The translations under genes were made by a program, and so were the position numbers. This document shows positions 25,222 through 33,800 of a stretch of 64,000 nucleotides of DNA, piece by piece; positions within the stretch are counted from its first letter, which is position 1; each line of letters opens with the position of its first letter. The stretch spans positions 248,001 to 312,000 of the forward strand of contig CAWFSG010000001.1 in NCBI GenBank assembly GCA_963818445.1, in the 5' to 3' direction. Origin of the DNA: Prado023 sp963818445. GTDB taxonomy: Bacteria; Actinomycetota; Actinomycetes; S36-B12; CAIYMF01. Under the pieces are notes generated by a model. It was not told the DNA's origin. It worked only from the letters and a program-made list of their open reading frames with translations, and did not search any database.

Positions 25222-28137
25222 CTACCAGCCCTCGGTGAACGCCACCTCGAGGGCCTCGAGCAGGAAGTCCACTCCGGCCGCGTCGATGCACAGGGGGGGC
25301 TTGATCTTCAGGACGTTCATGTGGTCCCCCGTTGCGGCCATGACCACGCCGAGCCCCAGCAACCGCTCGCACAGGGCGTCGGTGGCCTCGGTGGCCGGGG
25401 TGCGGGAGTCCCGGTCGGTGACCAGCTCCAGGCCCAGGTAGAGCCCGCGGCCGTGCACGGCGCCGACCATCTCGAAGCGGGCGGCCAGCGACTCCAGCCC
25501 GGCACGCAGCCGAGCGCCCATCCGCTCGGCGTTGCCCATCAGGTCCTCCTCGCGCAGCGCGCGCAGCGTCGCGATCGCTGCCTGCGCCCCGGCTGGCGTG
25601 CCACCCATCGAGGCGAACAGCGACCCCTCCACCGCGAAGGCCTCCGCGATCTCCTGGCTGCAGACGACCGCCGACACCGGGTAGCCGTTCCCGGTCGACT
25701 TGGCCAGGCAGACGATGTCGGGGACGACCCCGTTCATCTCGAATCCCCAGAAGTGCGACCCGAGCCGGCCGTACCCGACCTGCACCTCGTCGGCGATCAC
25801 GACGCCGCCGGCCCGACGGACCGCGTCGTACACCTGGGCCAGGTAGTCATCCGGCAGCTCGATCCCCCCGGCGTTGCCGTTCAACGTCTCGCAGATGAAG
25901 GCCGCCGGTCGCCGTCCGGCTGCGGCCAGCTCTGCGAGGATCCGGCGGACGTCGTCGGCGTAGCGGGTACCGGCGTCCGGTCCGGTGAACGGTCCCCGGT
26001 AGGAGTTCGGTGGCTCGGCCAGGTGGATCCACTCGGGTCGGGTCTCGAGTGCGCGCGGGTTGTCCATCAGGGCGCTGGACACCTCGTCGGAGGCCGTCGT
26101 CCAGCCGTGGTAGGCCGTCCGCAGGGCGATCGTGTCCCGCGCCCCGGTATGCACCCGGGCCAGCCGCAGCGCGAGGTCCACCGTCTCGGACCCGCTGGAG
26201 AGCAGGAACACCCGGTCCAGGCCCGCGGGCATCGTCTCGAGCAGCATCTCGGCGAACTCGACGTGCGCGGCGTAGTGGAACCGGGAGTTGGTGTTCAGGG
26301 TGCGCAGGGCCCGGTCGACGGCGTCGGCGACGGCCGGGTGGCTGTGCCCCAGGACCGTGACGTTGTTGATGCCGTCGAGGTAGACCCGGCCCGAGACGTC
26401 CACCAGATGGTGCCGCCAGCCGCGCTCGATCCGCGGCGGGTCGGCCCAGTAGTGCTTCTGCACCGAGGCCAGGGACGACTCGCGACGGTGGAGCAGCTCG
26501 TGGGAGTCCGGCTCCTCGGGTGACCGCGCCAGTCCCAGGAGCTCGCCTGGATCCGGGCACAGGTGGCGCCAGAGCTCGGCCTGCGAGGCAGGGGCGTGGG
26601 TCGGTGCCGTGACCCCGCTGCGCACCACCTGGACGTGGATGTGGTCAGGCAGGGCGGGTGCCCGGGAGGTGGTCACGGCAGCGATCGGGGTGCCCGCGCT
26701 CACCCGCGAACCGGGGGCACGCAGCGGCTCGGCCCCGGAGACGATCAGGTCCCAGCCCCCGGCCCCCACGAGGCGGGTCACCCAGGGTTCACCGAGGGTC
26801 AGTCGGCCCGGCCACGGGGCGATGACCTGGCTGCCCCGGGGGAGCAGGACGTCGAGGCCGAGGTGGATGGTCGCCGGCTCCTCGAGGCTGTTGATGACGC
26901 TGTGGTGCAGGTGGGGCTGGCTGTACGCGATGACTCCGGTGACCGGGCTGCGCGCGGGACCGAGGGCGGACCGCAGCGCCGCACGCACGCGCCCCGGATC
27001 TGTCCACGCTCCCTCATCGAGCAGTGGGGAGGTGGTGGACAGGTCGATCGGCGTGGTCCGGCCCAGGTCGGGCAGGATCGTGGTGCCGACCTCGGCGGCG
27101 CCGGGTCGACCGAGGATCCCGGCAGCACGGCGCATCGCGAGCGTGCCGAGCTCCAGGGGCAGTGCCGCCACCATCTCGAACACCGCTCGGTCCACGGCGA
27201 GGTTGTCGTGCAGGTAGTCGTTGTCCGGCTCGCTGCGCAGCTGGTGGGCGGTGCTCACCAGCCCCGCGCAGGCACGCGCGGCGACCATCGGCCACAGCGC
27301 CTCGACCTCGGCGGGGGTGAGCGGCTGCTGGCTGAGGAACCCGCCGAGGACGTCCTCGGCGATCCGCAGTGGGGCCCTGGGATCCTTGACCAGCAGGGCG
27401 CAGAGGGTGACTGCTGCCTCGGCCGCCCGCCAGGTGTGCATCAGGTCGCCGAAGTCGATGATCCCCGCGGGAACCAACCGGGCGTCCGCACCCGGGTCGC
27501 CCACCACGTTGAAATCGGTCACGTCGGCATGGATGACCTGGTGGGGCAGGTCCGCGGCGACCTCGTCCAGGGCTCTCTGGGACGCGGTCGACAGCGTCGC
27601 GACTCGCTGGCCCAGGCCTGGGTCCAGGGACCCCAGGAGGTCGGCGACCACCTGCGGGGAGCGTCGTACGTCCCATTGGCTGGGCAGGTCGGCCCCGGGG
27701 TGCGAGAACCCGGCCAGGGCACCGCTGACCTGACCAGCCAGCGCGCCGAACTGCCGGGCGGTGATCGGGGCGAGGTACCCGGGGCCGGTCATCGGCGCCC
27801 CGGCGACGAAGGTCAGCAGCCGCACGCTGTGAGGGCTCCCGGAGAGGTCCACCACCTCGCGCAGGGAGCCGCCGAGCGAGGCCACGGGTCGGGGCACCCG
27901 GATCGGCAGGTGCCCGACGGCCAGCATCGCGGCGTTCTGGGCATCGAGGGACTCGTCGGGGATCGCGGCGTTGGCGACCTTGAGCACGTGGCGCGCCCCG
28001 GCGGTCGTGATCAGGAAGTTGCGGTCCTGGTGGCTGCCCAGGTCACGGGCCGCAGGGGCGACCAGGCCCCACAGGTCGGTGGCGATCCGGGCAGCGTCGT
28101 CGAGGTCGAGGACCGGTGCCTCCTCGAGGATGCTCAC
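25222..28137 (-). CDS. Three-domain fusion: APH-type kinase, M23-like domain, class III aminotransferase
   Basis: 971 aa. Residues about 1-370 are an aminoglycoside/homoserine-kinase-like phosphotransferase with HADVTDFN and IIDFGD. Residues about 405-530 resemble an M23 metallopeptidase: H425 and D429 in IHLGLD, H499 and H501 in HIHVQV, the metal-ligand pattern. Residues about 560-971 are a class III PLP fold with K813 in LAKSTGNGYP. Human relatives are hydroxylysine kinase and the phospho-lyases for phosphoethanolamine or phosphohydroxylysine. I infer phosphorylation of an amino alcohol followed by PLP-driven phosphate elimination. Substrate and peptidase-like role are unknown. The GTG start follows TACCCT by six bases. 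Confidence 0.85.
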   Translation of the reverse strand: MSILEEAPVLDLDDAARIATDLWGLVAPAARDLGSHQDRNFLITTAGARHVLKVANAAIPDESLDAQNAAMLAVGHLPIRVPRPVASLGGSLREVVDLSGSPHSVRLLTFVAGAPMTGPGYLAPITARQFGALAGQVSGALAGFSHPGADLPSQWDVRRSPQVVADLLGSLDPGLGQRVATLSTASQRALDEVAADLPHQVIHADVTDFNVVGDPGADARLVPAGIIDFGDLMHTWRAAEAAVTLCALLVKDPRAPLRIAEDVLGGFLSQQPLTPAEVEALWPMVAARACAGLVSTAHQLRSEPDNDYLHDNLAVDRAVFEMVAALPLELGTLAMRRAAGILGRPGAAEVGTTILPDLGRTTPIDLSTTSPLLDEGAWTDPGRVRAALRSALGPARSPVTGVIAYSQPHLHHSVINSLEEPATIHLGLDVLLPRGSQVIAPWPGRLTLGEPWVTRLVGAGGWDLIVSGAEPLRAPGSRVSAGTPIAAVTTSRAPALPDHIHVQVVRSGVTAPTHAPASQAELWRHLCPDPGELLGLARSPEEPDSHELLHRRESSLASVQKHYWADPPRIERGWRHHLVDVSGRVYLDGINNVTVLGHSHPAVADAVDRALRTLNTNSRFHYAAHVEFAEMLLETMPAGLDRVFLLSSGSETVDLALRLARVHTGARDTIALRTAYHGWTTASDEVSSALMDNPRALETRPEWIHLAEPPNSYRGPFTGPDAGTRYADDVRRILAELAAAGRRPAAFICETLNGNAGGIELPDDYLAQVYDAVRRAGGVVIADEVQVGYGRLGSHFWGFEMNGVVPDIVCLAKSTGNGYPVSAVVCSQEIAEAFAVEGSLFASMGGTPAGAQAAIATLRALREEDLMGNAERMGARLRAGLESLAARFEMVGAVHGRGLYLGLELVTDRDSRTPATEATDALCERLLGLGVVMAATGDHMNVLKIKPPLCIDAAGVDFLLEALEVAFTEGW

Positions 28138-28143
28138 CGGAGC

Positions 28144-28149
28144 AGGGTA
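28144..28149 (-). promoter_or_regulatory. -10 box of the three-domain fusion gene
   Basis: TACCCT on the minus strand, six bases before the GTG at 28137. Confidence 0.5.
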
Positions 28150-28222
28150 GCGCCGGGGCCAGCGGACCAGGAGCGGGCGAAGTCGTGACCTTGGCCACTT
28201 CTGCTGGCACCGGCATCGCGGG

Positions 28223-28228
28223 TAGCGT
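28223..28228 (+). promoter_or_regulatory. -10 box of the acyltransferase gene
   Basis: TAGCGT, seven bases before the ATG at 28236. Confidence 0.45.
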
Positions 28229-28235
28229 CCCAGCC

Positions 28236-29609
28236 ATGGAGCCCGGGAGCCGGGATCGCTTCATCGACCTGCTGCGCGGTGGGAGCATCGTGGCGGTGGT
28301 GGTCGGGCACTGGCTCGTGGCCGACGTCCGGTGGGCTGACGGGGGCGCCGACGCAGGGCGGTTGGTCGAGACCAGCACCCTGCATGAGGTCCCGGCGATG
28401 TGGCCGCTGACATGGCTGTTCGTGGTCATCCCGCTGTTCTTCTTCGTGGGGGGCTATGCCAACCGGCGCAGCTGGGAGGGGACGCGTCGCCGCGGCGAGG
28501 GCTACGCCACGTTCGTGGACCGCCGCGTCCACCGTGTCCTGGCGCCGGCCGGCCTGTACATCGCGGTGGTGGCGATCCTCGGCCTGCTCGTCGATCGGGC
28601 CGGGGGAGTGGGCGTGCGCGCCCTCGGCGGGCTGTTCTACCAGCCCCTGTGGTTCCTCGGGGCCTACCTGTGCGTGGTGGCGCTCACCCCGGTGACGCTG
28701 CGCCTGGATGTCCGCTTCGGGGCAGCGGTGATCCCCGTGATGGTGCTGACGGTGGCAGCGCTCGACGTCGGCCGGTTCGCCCTCGGGTCGCAGGCCTTCG
28801 GCTACGCCAACGTCCTGTGCGTCTGGATCCTGATGCACCAGGTCGGGTTCCTGTACGCCGACGGTCGGCTCGACCGATGGGTCGCGCTGTCGATGGCGGT
28901 CGGGGGCCTGGCCACGACGGCCCTCGTCGTGGCGTTCGGGCCGTACACGGCCACCATGGTGGGCGTGACTGACGGCCCGGTCGGGAACATGCACCCGCCG
29001 ACCCTGGCCATCGCCGCGCTGGGGATCGCGCAGATCGGCATCGCACTGCTCCTGCGCGCTCCGCTCACACGGTGGCTGGCCCGGCCGCGGGTGTGGGCCG
29101 CGGTCGTCGTGGTGAACCTCAGCGTGGTCAGCATCTACCTGTGGCACCAGGCGGCGCTGACGATCGCAGCCCGTGTGGTCCTGCCCCTGGGGTATCCCGA
29201 CCCGACTCCCGCGACGCCGGCGTGGTGGGTGGCCCGCCTGCTGTGGCTGCTCCTGCCCGGTGTCGTCCTCGCGGCGATCGTGGCCCTGGTCGGTCCCGCC
29301 GAGCGCGTCGCGGCCCCGTCCCGGATCCGGCCCGGGAGGGGTACGGCTGCGGCGGCGGCTGCCGGTGTGGTGCTCGTCTGCGTCGGGTTCCTCGGGCTGG
29401 CCGGCTCCTCGGCGACGGAGCCGTTCGCCCGGGGCCAGTCGCTGGGGCCGTTCACCGCCTCGCCGGTGCTCGGCCTGTCGACGATCGCCGCTGCGGCAGC
29501 GCTCTTCTGGGTGCTTCGCCGGGTGGCCCCGGGTGTGGGCGCCGGTCCGGGCTCAGGCGCCCCTGGTGAGGATCAACAGGGTGCCGTCGTCGGTCGTGGC
29601 GGTCACTGA
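28236..29609 (+). CDS. Acyltransferase family 3 membrane protein
   Basis: 457 aa with about ten hydrophobic helices. The start RDRFIDLLRGGSIVAVVVGHWLV matches the RxxxxDxLRgxxxxxVvxxH opening of Acyltransferase_3 (PF01757), with the histidine as likely catalytic residue. FFFVGGYANRRSW and SIYLWHQAALTI are further family marks. Such enzymes O-acetylate or acylate exported glycans and lipids; the acceptor is unknown. Its last 57 bases overlap the convergent sugar dehydrogenase gene. Confidence 0.87.
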   Translation: MEPGSRDRFIDLLRGGSIVAVVVGHWLVADVRWADGGADAGRLVETSTLHEVPAMWPLTWLFVVIPLFFFVGGYANRRSWEGTRRRGEGYATFVDRRVHRVLAPAGLYIAVVAILGLLVDRAGGVGVRALGGLFYQPLWFLGAYLCVVALTPVTLRLDVRFGAAVIPVMVLTVAALDVGRFALGSQAFGYANVLCVWILMHQVGFLYADGRLDRWVALSMAVGGLATTALVVAFGPYTATMVGVTDGPVGNMHPPTLAIAALGIAQIGIALLLRAPLTRWLARPRVWAAVVVVNLSVVSIYLWHQAALTIAARVVLPLGYPDPTPATPAWWVARLLWLLLPGVVLAAIVALVGPAERVAAPSRIRPGRGTAAAAAAGVVLVCVGFLGLAGSSATEPFARGQSLGPFTASPVLGLSTIAAAAALFWVLRRVAPGVGAGPGSGAPGEDQQGAVVGRGGH

Positions 29610-30725
29610 GCCGTCCTGGCGCACCTCGACGTCGCGGATCCGGTGGCCCACCTCGAGGCGCTCACGTTCCAGCACGCGACCGGCTCGATCCACGCGCACG
29701 CGCCAGAACGACTGGTCCTTGAGCGTGCCCATGAGCAGGTCCCCACCCACCGAGGTGGTCCACCCGGTCCAGGACGCAGGCACCTGGACCAGTTCGGACG
29801 TGGCCACGCTGGGCACCCAGGCCGCCTTCGGCTTCGTGTAGCCCGTGTGGGTCCCGGTGCGCCGGGGCATCACGTAGTCGGTGGTCCCGTAGGGCTCACC
29901 CAGCGTCACGAACGGCCAGCCGTAGTCCCGACCGCGCCGGATCAGGTTCAGCTCGTCGCCGCCGCGGGGACCGTGCTCGGTCTCCCAGAGCCGGCCCAGG
30001 CGATCGAGGGTGAGGCCCTGGCCGTTGCGGTGGCCCTGGCTGATCCGGACCGCCGCGCGCCCCTTCTCGATCCGCAGCACCGAGCCGAGCTGTCCGCGGA
30101 CCTTCCGGTTGTCGATCCCGGGATAGCCCAGGTCGCCGAGCGTGACGTAGGCGCGGGAGGCGGAGATCCGGACCAGCTTCCCGGAGGCGTGCTGGATGTT
30201 GGCCGGAGGGACGCACGGCGTCGAACGGAACACCTTCGCCGTACGAAGGATCCGCGGCTGGGCGTCCAGGGCGACGTCCACCCGGTTCACTGCCAGGCGC
30301 ACGCACTTGCGGCCGGCAACGTACTCCGGGAAGGACACGAACAGCCGGGTCCGGGTGCCCGTGGTGGACATGACCTCGATGTCGGTGGGCGCGAACCGGG
30401 CGTCGTCGAGGCGCTGACTGGGCCGGATGACCTTGCCCACCTCCTGCATGCTCCGGGTCGCCGGATCCATCACCAGCAGCGTGCGGCCGTCGGCTCCTCC
30501 GCCCAACAGGATGCGCCCGTCGCGCAGGGCCGCGGACGAGGGTCCGCGGGTGCCCCCGCTGGAGTCGCGCACGACCGCCTCGGCGATCGGGATGCGGGAC
30601 ACCTGCACCTCGCCGACGGAGCTGTTCAGGGAGTCGGGGGTCCCTGCCGGGACGAGGGTCACCGCTGCGGCGGTGACGGCGGCCGCATTGGCGACGATGA
30701 GCGCGGGGAGCAGGATGCGAACCAT
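29553..30725 (-). CDS. PQQ-dependent sugar dehydrogenase-like protein (GSDH/YliI family)
   Basis: 390 aa. A signal peptide or N-terminal anchor (VRILLPALIVANAAAVTAAAV) suggests export. The beta-propeller family signature is strong: GQGLTLDRLGRLWETEHGPRGGDELNLIRRGRDYGWP, as in soluble aldose dehydrogenases (PF07995). GDLGYPGIDNRKVRGQLGSVLRI matches as well. PQQ or calcium use is inferred from the family; many members have no proven substrate. The ATG follows TACCCT by seven bases. Confidence 0.85.
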   Translation of the reverse strand: MVRILLPALIVANAAAVTAAAVTLVPAGTPDSLNSSVGEVQVSRIPIAEAVVRDSSGGTRGPSSAALRDGRILLGGGADGRTLLVMDPATRSMQEVGKVIRPSQRLDDARFAPTDIEVMSTTGTRTRLFVSFPEYVAGRKCVRLAVNRVDVALDAQPRILRTAKVFRSTPCVPPANIQHASGKLVRISASRAYVTLGDLGYPGIDNRKVRGQLGSVLRIEKGRAAVRISQGHRNGQGLTLDRLGRLWETEHGPRGGDELNLIRRGRDYGWPFVTLGEPYGTTDYVMPRRTGTHTGYTKPKAAWVPSVATSELVQVPASWTGWTTSVGGDLLMGTLKDQSFWRVRVDRAGRVLERERLEVGHRIRDVEVRQDGSVTATTDDGTLLILTRGA

Positions 30726-30732
30726 GACAGTG

Positions 30733-30738
30733 AGGGTA
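30733..30738 (-). promoter_or_regulatory. -10 box of the sugar dehydrogenase-like gene
   Basis: TACCCT on the minus strand, seven bases before the ATG at 30725. Confidence 0.5.
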
Positions 30739-30778
30739 ACGGCCCGCCCCGGGGCGCACACCAGGTGTCGCGATGGCC

Positions 30779-30784
30779 TATTCT
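30779..30784 (+). promoter_or_regulatory. Possible -10 box of gltB
   Basis: TATTCT, giving a leader of roughly 100 bases before the gltB ATG. The leader holds a small hairpin at 30848-30865 (GGCCTGC, loop AGGA, GCAGGCC) just before the ribosome-binding site. Confidence 0.4.
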
Positions 30785-30888
30785 TCTCCGCGAGGTGGGC
30801 CAACGACGTCCCATCGACCTCAACTCCCGCACCAACCGCGTCCTCGCGGCCTGCAGGAGCAGGCCGGTGATGACGTTGAGGAGCCACC

Positions 30889-33800
30889 ATGACGCTGTTC
30901 TCCGCCGTGCCCGCCGCCACCGGCCTGTACGACCCCGCCTTCGAGCGGGATGCCTGTGGCGTGGCCTTCGTGGCCACGATGACCGGGGTGCCCAGCAACG
31001 ACATCGTCGTCAAGGCGCTCACCGCCCTGCGCAACCTCGACCACCGGGGCGCCTCCGGTGCCGAGCCGGACAGCGGCGACGGTGCCGGCATCCTCGTGCA
31101 GGTCCCCGATGCGTTCCTGCGTGCCGTGGTCGACTTCGAGCTGCCGGCCGCCGGAGCGTACGCGGTCGGCCTGGCGTTCCTGCCCGACGATGTCGCCGCG
31201 GAGCGGCACGCCATGGCCGCGATCGACCGGATCGCCGAGGAGGAGGACCTGATCGTCCTCGGCTGGCGCGAGGTGCCGGTCGCGGACGACCTGGTCGGCG
31301 TCACCGCCCGCAGCACGATGCCCCGGTTCCGCCACCTGTTCGTCGCGTCCCGGCACCGGGTGACCGACCAGATGGTCCTGGAGCGGATGGCCTTCTGCCT
31401 GCGCAAGCGGGCCGAGCGCGAGGCGGAGGTCTACTTCGCCAGCCTGTCGAGCCGGACCCTGGTCTACAAGGGCATGCTGACGACCGGCCAGCTCGAGCCC
31501 TTCTTCGCCGACCTGTCCGACCCGCGGATCGCCAGCACGCTCGCGTTGGTGCACTCGCGGTTCTCGACCAACACGTTCCCCAGCTGGAGCCTGGCCCACC
31601 CGTACCGGCTCATCGCCCACAACGGCGAGATCAACACGGTGCGCGGCAACCGCAACTGGATGCAGGCCCGTGAGGCCCAGCTGAACTCCGAGAAGATCCC
31701 CGGTGACATCCGGCGCATCCTGCCGATCTGCACGGAGGGGGCCAGCGACTCGGCCAGCTTCGACGAGGTCGTCGAGCTGCTGCACATGGCCGGGCGCAGC
31801 CTGCCGCACTCGGTCCTGATGATGATCCCCGAGGCGTGGGAGAACCACGACGAGATGGACCCCGCGCGCCGGGCCTTCTACCAGTTCCACGCCAACCTGA
31901 TGGAGCCCTGGGACGGCCCGGCGAATGTGAGCTTCACCGACGGCTCGGTCATCGGGGCGGTCCTGGACCGCAACGGCCTGCGCCCCGGGCGGTTCTGGGT
32001 CACCGACGACGGCCTGGTCGTGCTCGGATCCGAGGCCGGTGTGCTCGACATCGACCCGGCCACGGTCGTGCGCAAGGGTCGCCTGCAGCCGGGCCGGATG
32101 TTCCTCGTGGACACCGTCGCGGGCAGGATCATCGAGGACGACGAGATCAAGTCCGAGCTGGCTGCGCAGGCGCCCTACGCGGACTGGCTGCGCGCCGGCA
32201 TCGTGCACCTCGAGGAGCTCCCCGAGCGCGAGCACGTGGTGCACACCTCGAAGTCGGTGGCCCGTCGCCAGCAGACGTTCGGCTACACCGAGGAGGAGCT
32301 GCGCATCCTGCTCACCCCCATGGCCCGCAACGGCATGGAGGCGCTGGGCTCGATGGGCACCGACACCCCGATCGCTGTGCTGTCGGACCGGCCGAGGCTG
32401 CTCTTCGACTACTTCGTCCAGCTCTTCGCCCAGGTGACCAACCCGCCCCTTGATGCGATCCGTGAGGAGATCGTCACGTCGCTGGGCAGCCATATCGGGC
32501 CCGAGGGCAACCTGCTGGAGGCCGACCCCGGGCACTGCCGCCAGGTCCTGCTGCCGTTCCCGGTGATCGACAACGACGAGCTCGCGAAGCTCGGCCAGAT
32601 CAACGCCGATGGTGACGCGCCCGGGTTCTCCGGTGTCCGGGTCGCCGGGCTGTACCGGGTCGCCGACGGCGGGCCGGGCCTGCGCAAGCGCCTGGGCGAG
32701 ATCTGCGCCGAGGTCGATCGGCACATCGCCGGGGGCAAGAAGTTCATCGTGCTGTCCGACCGGGACTCCGACCCGGACCGGGCCCCGATCCCGTCGCTGC
32801 TGCTGTGCTCGGCGGTGCACCATCACCTGGTGCGGCGCAAGACGCGAACCCAGGTCACCCTCCTGGTGGAGGCCGGTGACGTGCGCGAGGTCCACCACGT
32901 CGCCCTGCTGATCGGTTACGGCGCCGCCGCCGTGAACCCGTACCTGGCGATGGAGTCCGTCGAGGACATGGCCCGCCGCGGGGTGATCACCGGGATCACC
33001 CCGGAGAAGGCCGTGCGCAACCTGGTGAAGGCGCTGGGCAAGGGCGTCCTGAAGGTCATGAGCAAGATGGGCGTCTCCACGGTGGCCTCGTACCGCGGTG
33101 CCCAGATCTTCGAGGCGATCGGCCTGAGCCACTCGCTGGTCGACCAGTACTTCACCGGAACCACCTCGCGATTGGGTGGGGTGGGCCTGACGACCATCGC
33201 CGAGGAGGTCGCGCTCAGGCACGCCAACGCGTACCCGACGAACGGGATCGCCCCGGTGCACCGGACGCTCCCCGTCGGCGGCGAGTACCAGTGGCGCCGG
33301 GAGGGCGAGCCGCACCTGTTCGACCCGGAGACCGTCTTCCGCCTGCAGCACGCCACGCGGACCGGTCGGATGGACATCTTCCGCCAGTACACCGCGCGCG
33401 TCGACGACCAGTCCGAGCGGCTGATGACCCTGCGCGGGCTGTTCCGGTTCGCTGAGGGGGCTCGCCCGCCCGTGCCCCTCGAGGAGGTCGAGTCGGTCGG
33501 CGAGATCGTGAAGCGCTTCTCCACCGGGGCCATGAGCTACGGCTCGATCAGCCAGGAGGCCCACGAGACGCTGGCCGTCGCGATGAACCGGCTCGGCGCG
33601 AAGTCGAACACCGGTGAGGGCGGCGAGGACCCCGAGCGCTACGTCCCGATGGCCAACGGGGACTCCAAGCGCTCGGCGATCAAGCAGGTCGCCTCCGGGA
33701 GGTTCGGTGTCACCAGCGAGTACCTGGTGAACGCCGACGACATCCAGATCAAGATGGCCCAGGGAGCCAAGCCCGGGGAGGGTGGGCAGCTGCCCCCGCA

